DNA of 64,000 nucleotides, taken from NCBI RefSeq assembly GCF_014196715.1, contig NZ_JACIEF010000001.1, forward strand, positions 1,036,872-1,100,871. The letters run 5' to 3'. A program made the translations under genes and the position numbers. Position 1 is the stretch's first letter. Each line of letters begins with the position of its first letter. The notes under the pieces are model-generated. The model made no database searches, was not told where the DNA came from, and was given only the letters and a program-made list of their open reading frames with translations. This DNA comes from Pedobacter zeae. Its GTDB lineage: Bacteria; Bacteroidota; Bacteroidia; Sphingobacteriales; Sphingobacteriaceae. Shown piece after piece: positions 52,300-61,560 of this stretch.

Positions 52300-53598
52300 G
52301 TGTCTTTAGATAAATTAAAACTTAGTAAACCACTTGTAGCGGCCATGACGGATGCCGGATTTTTAACCCCAAAAGAAATCCAGGTTAAAACCATGTCGCG
52401 GATTTTAGGAGGTCAGGATGTTTTGGCGGTAGGCCCTGAGGGTTCCGGAAAAACCACAACCTATGTTTTAGCTACTTTGATGAAATTGAAGTATGCGTTT
52501 GAAGAAGCACCAAGGGCCCTGATTTTAGTGCCTGATGCCGAGCATGTAGATCATGTATTGGAGCAGTTTAAATTGCTTAACCGCAACAGTACCTTCAGGA
52601 TTTTGGGAATCGATAGCCGTGGCGCGATTGATACACAGATGAATGAAATAACCGATGGCTGCGATATTATTGTAGCTGTTCCTGATAGGGCACGGGCCTT
52701 ATATTTAAAACTGGCCCTGAATACCAATAAAATTCAGTTGTTTATTGTTGATAATGCCGAACTTATTGTGAAAAAAGGCTTACAGCTACCGGTTGTAGAA
52801 TTGGCAAACAGTGCTTATAAATCGCAACATATAGTATTTACGGAAGTAATTCACGATAAGCTGAAACACATGATTTCTCCTTTCATGAAAGATTCGGCAG
52901 CAACGGTTGAAGTAGATGAAATTGGCACTGAACGTGCTGAGGTTTATCCTCAAATGTTATATCAGGTACCTAATTTCCGAACTAAACTGAACCTGCTTAC
53001 CTTATTATTAGCTGATACCGAAGTTTTTGATAAGGTAGTGGTTTTTGTCAATACACGCTTAACGGCACAAACGGTATATAAAAACTTTAATGTTAATAAA
53101 ACGGGAGAGATCAGCATTTACCGGCCCCTGTTTTTTGATGATAAGGGTTACGATGATATTGAAGACTTTAAAGATCATCCCAGTGCCAGGGTTTTAATCG
53201 TCGCAAATGAAAATCTTGGAGATTTAGACCTTCAGGGAATCCCTATTCTTTTACACTTCGAACTGCCTGAGCAAAAAGAAACATTGATACAGCGTATTGT
53301 TAAAAGAGGCGAAGAAGAAGTGATAGCAATTACCTTTTCTACGGATATCGAGCTGATTGAAGTGCGCAAAATAGAACAGGCCATTGGCCAGAAACTGGAA
53401 GTGATTGAATTACCAGAAGATTTAAAGGTGGTTGATGTGGCTGCTAAGCCTAAGAAAAAGAAAGCCGGTGCTGAAGATACCGATGATGAGCGGGGCGCTG
53501 CTTTTCATGAAAAAAAAGCCAGCAACGTGAAAAACTACAATTATAGTGCAGGTACAAAAGCTAAAATGACTTACAAAAAGAAAAAGGGCTTGTCTTAA
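52300..53598 (+). CDS. DEAD-box-like protein with degraded helicase motifs
   Basis: 432 residues read from a GTG start. The first RecA-like domain keeps a Q-motif-like PKEIQVKTM and the Walker A GPEGSGKTT (45-53). Motif II is D151-N-A-E instead of DEAD, motif III (SAT) is replaced by TEV (181-183), the second domain's ARGLD-like segment reads NLGDLDLQGI, and HRxGRxxR is QRIVKRGEE. So ATP may bind but unwinding seems unlikely. The C-terminus (from ~385) is Lys-rich (KPKKKKAG, KMTYKKKKG), suggesting RNA or ribosome contact. Such RhlE-like pseudo-helicases occur in Pedobacter; role unknown. A GTG start is chosen since no ATG is nearby in frame and MSLDKLKLSK fits. Confidence 0.75.
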   Translation: MSLDKLKLSKPLVAAMTDAGFLTPKEIQVKTMSRILGGQDVLAVGPEGSGKTTTYVLATLMKLKYAFEEAPRALILVPDAEHVDHVLEQFKLLNRNSTFRILGIDSRGAIDTQMNEITDGCDIIVAVPDRARALYLKLALNTNKIQLFIVDNAELIVKKGLQLPVVELANSAYKSQHIVFTEVIHDKLKHMISPFMKDSAATVEVDEIGTERAEVYPQMLYQVPNFRTKLNLLTLLLADTEVFDKVVVFVNTRLTAQTVYKNFNVNKTGEISIYRPLFFDDKGYDDIEDFKDHPSARVLIVANENLGDLDLQGIPILLHFELPEQKETLIQRIVKRGEEEVIAITFSTDIELIEVRKIEQAIGQKLEVIELPEDLKVVDVAAKPKKKKAGAEDTDDERGAAFHEKKASNVKNYNYSAGTKAKMTYKKKKGLS

Positions 53599-53910
53599 TC
53601 ATATTTCCCTGACCAGGACCAGTTCATCATGGTTTGATTAATAATCTGTGCTGAAGATGTTTCATAAATGGTTTTATTTCTGGTCGTCACCCTGGATTTA
53701 TTTCAGGGGCTATTTTGCAGGAAGATGCTGAGCACGATGTAGCTACAAGGCAATTGAAAACACTATTTCTGCTGGTGAAATAAATGCAGCATAACGATCT
53801 TGACTTTTCAATATTTCAAAATGTTATTTACACATGAAAAATTATCAAATGCAGATTAATAGCCAATCACGGTCAGCATGACTTGGTAACTACAGCGTTT
53901 TCATAAAAAT
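53599..53910. other. Intergenic region, nothing recognisable
   Basis: 312 bases after the DEAD-like gene. Contains CACCCTGGATTTATTTCAGGG-like inverted bases near 53690, a known style of intergenic repeat, and nothing else I can support. Confidence 0.35.
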
Positions 53911-53946
53911 AAAAAGCTCCCTAAAATTTATTTTAGGGAGCTTTTT
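53911..53946 (-). terminator. Terminator of the OmpA gene
   Basis: Perfect 16-bp stem (53911-53926 with 53931-53946, loop TTTA) with long A and T runs at the ends, so it can act in both directions. Confidence 0.9.
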
Positions 53947-53966
53947 TTGTTAACCGTTATTTACAG

Positions 53967-55283
53967 TTAATATAGAGTAAACTCTACACGACGGTTTTGT
54001 TGACGACCAGCTGCAGTTTTGTTGGTTGCAATTGGTTGGTCAGGGCCGTAACCGGTAGCTTCGATACGTGATGCATTTGCACCCTGAGATACTAAATAAG
54101 CTTTTACTGCTTCGGCTCTTTCTTTTGATAAACGTAAGTTTAATTCTCTGCTGCCAGTATTATCAGTATGGCCAGCTAATTTTAAACTAAAGTTTTTCTC
54201 TACCAATAATCCGGCAACACGGTTTAAAGTAGCATAAGATTTTGAACGGATGGTTGATTTACCCAAATCAAACTCTAAGTTTGAAATTGCATCTTTAACC
54301 ACTTTACGATCTTCTTCAGTAATTACCTTAGTTTCTTTGATTACCTCACGTTGAACTTTGATTGGACAACCAGAACCATCAACAACTGTTCCTGAAGGAG
54401 TGCCAGGGCATTTATCGAATTTGTTTGCTACACCATCATTGTCATCGTCGCCCAGATCTTTAGCATATTGTTCTCTATCACGTTGTGCATTTTGCTCTGC
54501 GGTTGATAATGCTCTTCTTAATTCAGCACTTTCTTCAGCACTTTGTTTGCGTAGGTTGGCCAACGAGCTATAGTTTTGCAACTGAGGTTTATCTTTACTT
54601 CCCAATGCAAACTCTAAACCTGCATGAGCATAAGCAAATCTATCGTTAGTACCTGTATTTACGCCATCGAATTTAGCCGATTTAACAAAATTCACGTCGT
54701 AACCTAAATCGATATTGATACCTTTAGCTACACCTAATTTTAATCCTGCTCCAACCGGTACAAACCAGCCTTCTCTATAGTAACCAGCATCTTGTGTATT
54801 CGCTGGTGTTGTAGTAGCACCAGATGACATATAACCAGCACCTGCTTTTAAATAAGGAATTAAAATTGCGTTTTCCTGATTGATGTTGATGTTAGCTACA
54901 TTCCACACTGCAGATAAAGCACCAGACCATTGAATGTTGGTTTTGTAACCTGTGTTTGCAATAAAACCACCTGCGCCGTTCGATACTCTTAGTTCTTCAA
55001 CTTTACCGGCTAAGAAATCAGCCTGAACACCCAATTGTGGTAAAATTTGTTTTTTAATATAACCACCGTAACCGATATGCTCAACAGGAGTTTCGAACTG
55101 ATGGTTCGAATTGCCGAAAATGGTTCTTGGGGTTAACAAACCTCCGTGTACACCTACCGACCAGGTGCGGAACTGGGTAGGAGAGAAACGACCAGACGCT
55201 GTAGGCGTTTCCTGTGCAAATAATTGTGATGATAATCCAAGTAAGGCAACCAACATTGTTGATTTAGTAATTCTCGTATTCAT
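53967..55283 (-). CDS. OmpA-family outer-membrane protein
   Basis: 438 residues with a Sec signal (SSQLFAQ, about 23). Residues ~30-225 form an eight-stranded porin-like barrel (GVHGGLLTPRT, HIGYGGYIKKQ, AGAGYMSSG). A linker coil (LANLRKQSAEESAELRRAL...) and a thrombospondin type 3 calcium repeat (DDDNDGVANKFDKCPG, about 280) follow. The C-terminal OmpA peptidoglycan-binding domain has LAGHTDNTGSRELNLRLS and RQQNRRVEF. It ties the outer membrane to peptidoglycan and is usually abundant. Confidence 0.95.
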   Translation of the reverse strand: MNTRITKSTMLVALLGLSSQLFAQETPTASGRFSPTQFRTWSVGVHGGLLTPRTIFGNSNHQFETPVEHIGYGGYIKKQILPQLGVQADFLAGKVEELRVSNGAGGFIANTGYKTNIQWSGALSAVWNVANININQENAILIPYLKAGAGYMSSGATTTPANTQDAGYYREGWFVPVGAGLKLGVAKGINIDLGYDVNFVKSAKFDGVNTGTNDRFAYAHAGLEFALGSKDKPQLQNYSSLANLRKQSAEESAELRRALSTAEQNAQRDREQYAKDLGDDDNDGVANKFDKCPGTPSGTVVDGSGCPIKVQREVIKETKVITEEDRKVVKDAISNLEFDLGKSTIRSKSYATLNRVAGLLVEKNFSLKLAGHTDNTGSRELNLRLSKERAEAVKAYLVSQGANASRIEATGYGPDQPIATNKTAAGRQQNRRVEFTLY

Positions 55284-55520
55284 GTTTTTCTATTTTTTAA
55301 ATATTAGTGTCTTAACAGTTTTTATATCGTACTGTTTTACTCTGGCTAAGAAAAAATCTTGCCAAAAGACCTAATTTTTATACAAATAGCCTATTTATCA
55401 GAAGATTAGGGGCTGAAAAATATTTCACGAAAAAGTTACGCAACAACGGCAATTACTTTCTTTTTTGTATAGTATTCTGTACAATAACGCCATTTTGATT
55501 GAATTTATTGCGCTGGAATT

Positions 55521-56183
55521 TTATTTATCTGATGGATTTTTCTTCCGGTTTAACAGCATTTCTATCGTTTTTTCCAGTCTGCTGCTACGTGTTTTTTCCT
55601 GCTTTGCGGTTAAAATCCAAAGTACATATTCTTTTTTGTGAGAATAGGCAAGCGTGTTAAAATAGGCATAAGCCCCGGTATGAGCAGCTAAAAGTGTTTG
55701 TAAATCTTCAGGCAGTTTCACGGTTTTGTTTACCGGATCTATATAGTCGCCAAATTCGTTGGTTTTAATATCATCGTTCCGAATGCCTGATGTTTTTACT
55801 TCTGAGATGAATTTCAACCTGAGTGCTGTCCAGGTTTCGTTTACAGCGGCGGCAGCACATGGCCTTAGGCCAAAAACGTCCAAATCCTCCCAGCTTTTCA
55901 TCAATTCCAGGTCTGATGGTATCTTTGACGTCTTTTTGGGATAAAACACCCAATATATCGTTTTAGCATCCATAAACCCGATATTATCTTTAATCTGCGC
56001 GTTTAATTGTGCTTTATTGATAGAAAAAGTAATCAGTGCGTTAAAATCAGCTGCATCCTGGTAATGCATCACCACATCTGATGGGATATCTCCAAATACA
56101 GCAGCAGCATTTTCTGGAGCATCAACTATTTTAACTTTAAAATTCGGTTTAATCTGAAGTTTTTTTAAAAGCAGGTTCTTCAT
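55521..56183 (-). CDS. YdeI/OmpD-associated family protein
   Basis: 220 residues. An N-terminal segment (about 15-110) resembles DUF1801/DUF3052-type folds. The C-terminal OmdA-like tail has the typical LAYSHKKEYVLWILTAKQEKTR and ends in a RLEKTIEMLL helix. No signal or membrane helix. Members of this family protect from bacteriocin-like peptides in one E. coli report, otherwise uncharacterised. 10 bases separate it from the methyltransferase gene upstream, suggesting one transcript. Confidence 0.85.
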   Translation of the reverse strand: MKNLLLKKLQIKPNFKVKIVDAPENAAAVFGDIPSDVVMHYQDAADFNALITFSINKAQLNAQIKDNIGFMDAKTIYWVFYPKKTSKIPSDLELMKSWEDLDVFGLRPCAAAAVNETWTALRLKFISEVKTSGIRNDDIKTNEFGDYIDPVNKTVKLPEDLQTLLAAHTGAYAYFNTLAYSHKKEYVLWILTAKQEKTRSSRLEKTIEMLLNRKKNPSDK

Positions 56184-56193
56184 GTCAGTGCGC

Positions 56194-56724
56194 TTACAGC
56201 CTCAATTTAGCAAAGAAATCCCAGAATACAATGCCTGCAGAAATTACAATATTGAATGAATGTTTGGTGCCGAATTGTGGAATTTCAATACATTCATCTA
56301 TTTTAGCCATAACCTCATCGCTTACGCCATCAACTTCATTGCCGAATATTAACGCATATTTTTTATGGGGATCGGGGTTGAAAGTATTTAACATGGTACT
56401 GTTTTCTGCCTGTTCAATAGCAACAATTTCATAACCCAGTTCCTTTAATGCTTCAACAGCCTGTAAAGTATCCGCATAATGGATCCAATCAACCGATTGT
56501 GTGGCTCCCAAAGCTGTTTTTTCTATTTCGCGGTGGGGCGGTTGTGCGGTAATTCCGCAGAGGATGACCCTTTCGAGTGCAAAACCATCTGCAGTGCGGA
56601 ATATCGACCCTACATTGTGCATGCTGCGCACATTATCCAAAACCACCACAACAGGCAGCTTTTCCTGTGCTTTAAACTCTTCGATATCCGGACGGTTTAA
56701 CTCGTCTAATTTTAATTTTCTCAT
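56194..56724 (-). CDS. TrmH/SpoU-family RNA 2'-O-methyltransferase
   Basis: 176 residues with the knotted SPOUT motifs: motif 1 NVRSMHNVGSIFRTADGF (N and R), motif 2 IFGNEVDGVSDEVM, motif 3 HSFNIVISAGIVFWDF (usually SLNVS). The short N-terminus lacks an extra RNA-binding domain, so it is the minimal form. Uses S-adenosylmethionine to methylate a ribose of tRNA or rRNA; target not clear. Confidence 0.92.
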   Translation of the reverse strand: MRKLKLDELNRPDIEEFKAQEKLPVVVVLDNVRSMHNVGSIFRTADGFALERVILCGITAQPPHREIEKTALGATQSVDWIHYADTLQAVEALKELGYEIVAIEQAENSTMLNTFNPDPHKKYALIFGNEVDGVSDEVMAKIDECIEIPQFGTKHSFNIVISAGIVFWDFFAKLRL

Positions 56725-56780
56725 TATTTTAAAAGCATTACACGGCTTGATACACCAATGGGGTATATTTTGGTCGGTGT

Positions 56781-57947
56781 TTACTGATACGTATCTGTTA
56801 TTAAATGCGGGCCATCACCAATTTCACTAACGTAAATGGTAGCAGGATAACCTATTCTATCAGTATAATAAGCTGTGAGGCGTTTTGCAAAGTCTTCTTC
56901 GTAGCCTTTCTCCAATAAAGCAATGGCACAGCCACCAAAGCCGGCGCCGGTCATGCGTGCACCGATCACAGCCTGATAATCCTTACAAAAATCTACAATA
57001 GTATCCAGTTCTTTTCCGCTTACCTCATACAAGGTTTTTAAAGATTCGTGTGAAGCATACATCAAGCGGCCAAACTCTTCCAGATTCCCACTATTTAAAG
57101 CTTTTGCAGCTAAATGAACCCGGTCATTTTCTTTAACCACATGAGTAGCACGGTTTAAAATGACCTTATCCGTGATTAAATGGTTATGAAGGGCAAATTT
57201 TTCAGCATTCAATTCGCAAAGATAATCAAGTCTAATTTCTTGGTTTAACTGTTGGAGTGCTGTTTGACATTCGGCTACGCGCTCATTATATTTCGAATCG
57301 GCCAGCTCGCGCGGTTTATTGGTATTGATGATCACCAGAACGTAATTGCCCAGGTATACATCAACCATTTTGTATTTTAAGGTTTCACAATCCAGTACAA
57401 TGGCTTTGTTTTTCTCGCCAAAAGCTACTGCAAATTGGTCCATAATTCCCGAATTAAGGCCAATAAATTTATTTTCTACATTTTTGGCAATTTTCACCAG
57501 CGCCAATTTATCGTAACCCAGGTTAAAATAACTGTTCAATGCATAAGCGGTGGCGATTTCGATCGATGCAGAAGAAGAAAGACCAGATCCGATCGGAATG
57601 TTTCCATAAAAAAGGAAATCGATCCCGCTAAATTCTTTTCCGTCTTTAATAAATTCGTTGATTACCCCGATCGGATAATTGGCCCATATGCCTCCGTTCT
57701 TATCAGTTAAAACATTGCTTTCAACCACTGTTTCAATTTCGAAATTTAAGCTTTTAAACCTGAATTTGTTATCGTGATTAGGAGCTATGGCCACCCATGT
57801 ACCAAGGGTAATGGCACAGGGCATTACCAAACCTCCGTTATAATCGATGTGTTCGCCAATGAGGTTAACGCGTCCTGGAGTGAAGTAAATGGCATCGGGA
57901 TCTTTATGGTAGAGAGCAGCAAATTTTTCCTTAAGGTTAATGTCCAT
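56781..57947 (-). CDS. galK: Galactokinase
   Basis: 388 residues, GHMP kinase: substrate signature GRVNLIGEHIDYNGG (about 24-38), ATP motif PIGSGLSSSASIE (about 117), and MTGAGFGGCAI (about 334). Length fits E. coli GalK (382). Phosphorylates alpha-galactose at C1. Divergent from a cytoplasmic aldose epimerase across a 76-base gap with a palindrome, so the pair forms a galactose module; galT and galE are not in the window. Confidence 0.96.
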   Translation of the reverse strand: MDINLKEKFAALYHKDPDAIYFTPGRVNLIGEHIDYNGGLVMPCAITLGTWVAIAPNHDNKFRFKSLNFEIETVVESNVLTDKNGGIWANYPIGVINEFIKDGKEFSGIDFLFYGNIPIGSGLSSSASIEIATAYALNSYFNLGYDKLALVKIAKNVENKFIGLNSGIMDQFAVAFGEKNKAIVLDCETLKYKMVDVYLGNYVLVIINTNKPRELADSKYNERVAECQTALQQLNQEIRLDYLCELNAEKFALHNHLITDKVILNRATHVVKENDRVHLAAKALNSGNLEEFGRLMYASHESLKTLYEVSGKELDTIVDFCKDYQAVIGARMTGAGFGGCAIALLEKGYEEDFAKRLTAYYTDRIGYPATIYVSEIGDGPHLITDTYQ

Positions 57948-57984
57948 TTGGCTAAAATATATTTATTAAAATCATTAATAATAG

Positions 57985-57992
57985 TATGTTTG
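57985..57992 (+). promoter_or_regulatory. -7 element for the galM-DUF1398 pair
   Basis: TATGTTTG is a full match to TAnnTTTG, 32 bases before the galM start. It overlaps the palindrome at 57989-58005. Confidence 0.5.
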
Positions 57993-58005
57993 TTTAGGAA
58001 ACAAA
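57989..58005. promoter_or_regulatory. Candidate operator between galK and galM
   Basis: TTTGTTTAGGAAACAAA: perfect 7-base arms around AGG. It overlaps the -7 element, so a repressor here would block galM, and perhaps galK. Confidence 0.5.
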
Positions 58006-58023
58006 AGCCCTAAGTTACAATTT

Positions 58024-59073
58024 ATGAGCGTTCAGCAAATACCCACCGGAAAAATTATTAATGGCGAAGAAGTTATCGCAATCGAACTAACCAATAGTAA
58101 AGGCACTTATGTTAAATTATTTAATTATGGTGCAATCATCAACAAATTTATTGTCGAAAATGCGAAAGGCGAAAAGCAGGATATCGTACTTGGTTTCGAT
58201 ACTTTTGAGGAATACCTTAACCCGGCTTATTTAAGCAGCTATCCTTACTTAGGTGCAGTAGTAGGACGTTATGCCAATCGCATTAAAAATGGAAATTTCA
58301 CCATTGATGGCGAGAATTATCAGCTGGTGCAAAATGCGGGAACGGATACTTTGCATGGTGGGATAGAGGGTTTTGATAAAAAGGTTTGGGATATTATCGA
58401 GATTGGTGATGGACCGCAACCATCAGTTACCATGCAGTATGAAAGTGTTGACGGTGAAGAAAATTTTCCCGGTAACCTGATCATCGATCTGACTTTCGAA
58501 CTGACCGAAAATGACGAATTGATTTTAAGCTATGAGGCAGAGACCGATAAGGCTACAGCTATTAATTTAACGCATCATGGTTATTTTAACCTGGCTCCTA
58601 ATGGTGGTAATATAAAAAACCATCAACAGCAAATCTTTGCATCACACTATCTAGAGCAGGATGATAATTATTCGGTAACCGGTAAACTGATCCCTGTTGA
58701 GGGAACTGCGCTTGATTTTACCAAATTAAAGCCAATTGGGCAGGATTGGAATGAAGAAGAAGGTTACGACCAAACCTTTGTACTGGATAAAACTTACGGG
58801 GATTTATCATTGGCAACCAAAACAATTGAGGCCGAAAGCGGTTTAGTTTTAAGTGTGTACACAACAGAACCCGTAGCGCACTTGTATACCTCGAAGTATT
58901 TAGCGGTAAAAAATGGCAAGGGTGGAAGAGATTATGGCAATTTTGAGGCATTTTGTGTAGAAACACAACATCACCCCAATGCGATTAATATTCCGGCATT
59001 TCCAAGTACAGTGTTAAGGCCAGATGACCTGTATACACAAACAACCATTTATAAAGTTTCATTAAACAAATAA
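58024..59073 (+). CDS. galM: Aldose 1-epimerase, cytoplasmic
   Basis: 349 residues without a signal peptide. Motifs: VVGRYANRI, the catalytic His of NLTHHGYFNL, and the catalytic Glu in CVETQHHPNAIN. Makes alpha-galactose for GalK, its divergent neighbour. Smaller and unlike the exported lipoprotein copy at 3302-4453. Followed after 3 bases by the DUF1398 gene. Confidence 0.95.
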   Translation: MSVQQIPTGKIINGEEVIAIELTNSKGTYVKLFNYGAIINKFIVENAKGEKQDIVLGFDTFEEYLNPAYLSSYPYLGAVVGRYANRIKNGNFTIDGENYQLVQNAGTDTLHGGIEGFDKKVWDIIEIGDGPQPSVTMQYESVDGEENFPGNLIIDLTFELTENDELILSYEAETDKATAINLTHHGYFNLAPNGGNIKNHQQQIFASHYLEQDDNYSVTGKLIPVEGTALDFTKLKPIGQDWNEEEGYDQTFVLDKTYGDLSLATKTIEAESGLVLSVYTTEPVAHLYTSKYLAVKNGKGGRDYGNFEAFCVETQHHPNAINIPAFPSTVLRPDDLYTQTTIYKVSLNK

Positions 59074-59076
59074 ATT

Positions 59077-59475
59077 ATGTTTACGATTGAAGACATCCGG
59101 GCAGCTGAATTAAAAATTAAGACTGGTGCAGACTTTCCTGAGTTTATAAAAGAAATTAAGGAGCTGGGTGTTAAACGGAACGATGTTTATGTTAGCAATG
59201 GTTTATCGATCTATTTTGATGACGAAGACAATGCCCTTCAAGCCAGCCCTGATGAATATCCCGATCTGATTATTAATGAAGAATCGTCGGCCGGTAAGCT
59301 GGAACATGCGTTAAAAGTACATCAACAGGGCGAAACAGATTATTTTACCTTTTGTAAACAGGCTGCAGATGCCGGCGTAGAGAAATGGGTAACTGACCTG
59401 GAAGAAATGACCTGCACTTACCTGGATGCAGAAGGAAATGAACTGGTAAAGGAGAAAATACCTTCTGTAAAATAA
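59077..59475 (+). CDS. DUF1398-family protein (YbcV-like)
   Basis: 132 residues resembling the DUF1398 fold, with HALKVHQQGETDYFTFCKQAADAGVEKWV the best family stretch. It has no signal and no membrane helix. Starts 3 bases after galM, so it is likely co-transcribed. Function unknown. Confidence 0.88.
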   Translation: MFTIEDIRAAELKIKTGADFPEFIKEIKELGVKRNDVYVSNGLSIYFDDEDNALQASPDEYPDLIINEESSAGKLEHALKVHQQGETDYFTFCKQAADAGVEKWVTDLEEMTCTYLDAEGNELVKEKIPSVK

Positions 59476-59936
59476 AAATAGGTTGTATCGCTTTTAATTT
59501 CATCTCCAATTTGTCACATTGAGCTAGCCTTTACTGAGGTTTGACGAAGTATCGAAACGCCTTTAAGGTATTTTAAAAAAGGTCCTTCGACAAGATACCA
59601 TTAACAGGTTCTATAGAAGGATCGTCATTTCAACTGGAGCGTGCCGATTTTTCATCGGTAGCGAAATGGAGAAATCCATAGAGATAGATTTAGCTTCGCT
59701 GAGCACTCTGTGGTTCTCGACTGCATTGCACTCCGCTCGAAATGACGACCCGTGGGAGGGTCGTCATTTATATTGATTTTTATTAAATAAATTATCTTTC
59801 GGGATGACCATACTGAAGATACAGCTCATTTTTTACAAAAAATGTGAACCTTATTATTGGCTGCAATCATCTTTGTATCAACCACAGCATGACCGTTATC
59901 CCTACCGAAGTGAACGTTTTGATAACCCTGCTTTAA
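59476..59936. other. Intergenic region with repeat copy B
   Basis: 461 bases. Most is the repeat at 59623-59747 and related sequence. A third CGTCATTT follows at 59762. No gene seen. Confidence 0.5.
59623..59747. repeat. Intergenic inverted-end repeat element, copy B
   Basis: 125-base element with CGTCATTTC at its left and TCGAAATGACG at its right; the right ~40 bases match copy A (22067-22151) closely. Copy B is longer in the middle. Such elements are common between genes in Pedobacter; mobility is not shown. Confidence 0.7.
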
Positions 59937-60797
59937 TTAAATCCTTTCCAGCACTGTTTTAATGGCCTGTTCCACCATTTTATTGGGATTGCTGCTAAAT
60001 TCAAAATTAACCCTGCTGGCCAGGATGGCATTAACCGAAAGTGCTTTGTGACCTAAAACTTTAGCCAAAGCATAAATACCGGCTGTTTCCATTTCTAAAT
60101 TGGTAATGCGGCGCCGGTTGCTCCTAAAACTATTAATTAATGAAATAAAATCAGGAACTGCATTTTTTGCCCTCACCAGCCTGCCCTGCGGCGCGTAAAA
60201 GCCTGGAGCTGTAATCGTTATACCCTGATGCATATCCTTTCCAATGGTGTTTAGCAAGGTATCATCTGCTGCTGTTAAATAAGGATTAATGTTTTCCAGG
60301 TGTCCGAAATGCGCTTTTATATCATTCATTAAAAGCTGTTCATCGCCTGATAATTGTTGTTGGTAATAACTCATCAGGGCATCCATGCCCAGGCCATGCG
60401 ACGATGCCAAAAGGGTTCCCATGGGGATATCAGGTTGCACGGCACCGGAAGTACCTATACGGACAATAGTTAAACTGGTTAGTTCTTTTTTAATTTCACG
60501 GGTTTCGAAATCGATGTTTACCAAAGCATCAAGTTCATTAAAAACGATATCGATATTATCTGTTCCGATGCCCGTTGAGAGTACTGTTAACCGCTTTTTG
60601 CCTACAAAACCGGTATGGGTAATAAATTCGCGTTTACCTTTTTTTAACTCCACCTGGTCAAAGTATTTGCTCACTTCGCCCACACGGTCTGGATCGCCAA
60701 CGGTAATTACCGTTTCGGCAATATCTTCAGGCAGAAGATTTAAGTGGTAAATACTGCCATCAGGGTTGATAATTAGGTCGCTTTCGGATATCTTCAT
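59937..60797 (-). CDS. Nucleoside phosphorylase (uridine/purine type)
   Basis: 286 residues of the PNP/UDP family with GDPDRVGEVSKYFD (phosphate-binding), TVVRIGTSGAVQPDIPMGTLLA, and TNLEMETAGIYALAKVLGHK, the substrate-binding Glu-Met-Glu near residue 237. Splits nucleosides with phosphate into base and ribose-1-phosphate. Start at 60797; an upstream ATG at 60830 adds an unlikely CGQK stretch. Uridine against purine preference not clear by eye. Confidence 0.9.
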   Translation of the reverse strand: MKISESDLIINPDGSIYHLNLLPEDIAETVITVGDPDRVGEVSKYFDQVELKKGKREFITHTGFVGKKRLTVLSTGIGTDNIDIVFNELDALVNIDFETREIKKELTSLTIVRIGTSGAVQPDIPMGTLLASSHGLGMDALMSYYQQQLSGDEQLLMNDIKAHFGHLENINPYLTAADDTLLNTIGKDMHQGITITAPGFYAPQGRLVRAKNAVPDFISLINSFRSNRRRITNLEMETAGIYALAKVLGHKALSVNAILASRVNFEFSSNPNKMVEQAIKTVLERI

Positions 60798-60945
60798 ATT
60801 TGATTGTTTTTGCCCACAGATTCCGCTCATGAAATACAGGTTTAACTGTGTTGATCCTGTTTATCTGTGGTAATTAATTTTGATCTGCTCTCCTTGTTTG
60901 CAGGCTGTTGTTTCGCAGATCAACACAGATCGGTAACTATGGTGA

Positions 60946-61560
60946 TTACATCGTACAGAGGTATTTTAGTTTAACACCTTCCATTTTATCAAATTTACTT
61001 AAAACCTGATTGAGTTGCGCTTTTCTGACTTCAAATTTTAAAATGCAATCGGTATCAAAATTTTGTACCAGAATATGTAAATTTTCTTCTTTGCTCAATT
61101 TCATTACTGCATTCATCTGCAGATATTCAAAATGGGCCTCATACACATCATTTACGGTTTTGTTAATGATTTTCGAAGCTTTAATCGCCTCTATACTGGC
61201 ATTTTTGTACGCATTAATTAAACCTGGTACACCCAATAAAGTGCCGCCAAAATAACGGACTACTACAATCAGAATGTTGGTAATGTCTTCTGACAACAGG
61301 CAGTTTAAAATTGGCCTGCCAGCGGTACCGGAAGGTTCGCCATCATCATTTACCCTAAAAACCGACCGGTTTGGTGTTAAGCGGTATGCGTAACAGAAAT
61401 GATTGGCTTTTGCGTGAGCGGCACGCAGGGAGGCAATAATCGGTTTTACTTCTTCTTCACTGCTGATTGGATAGGCAAAAGCCATAAACTTGCTGCCTTT
61501 ATCTCGAAATATGCCTTCTGAGACACTTCCAATGGTTTTATAGGTGTCATCGAACAACAT
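60946..61560 (-). CDS. YigZ/IMPACT-family protein
   Basis: 204 residues. The N-terminal UPF0029 part has the conserved KSKFxAxAYPI-like start (GSKFMAFAYPIS), HAKANHFCYAYR, NDDGEPSGTAGRPIL and VVRYFGGTLLGVPGL; a C-terminal EF-G-like fold is at ~140-200. In eukaryotes the homologue IMPACT regulates translation; the bacterial role is unknown. Its start overlaps the end of the transporter gene by 14 bases. Confidence 0.92.
   Translation of the reverse strand: MLFDDTYKTIGSVSEGIFRDKGSKFMAFAYPISSEEEVKPIIASLRAAHAKANHFCYAYRLTPNRSVFRVNDDGEPSGTAGRPILNCLLSEDITNILIVVVRYFGGTLLGVPGLINAYKNASIEAIKASKIINKTVNDVYEAHFEYLQMNAVMKLSKEENLHILVQNFDTDCILKFEVRKAQLNQVLSKFDKMEGVKLKYLCTM

Noticed and set aside
53650..53760. 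Third copy of the 22.1/59.7-kb repeat
   Set aside because: It shares only GTCGTCA and a CCCTG...CAGGG pairing; the CGAAATGAC end and GTTCTC block are absent.
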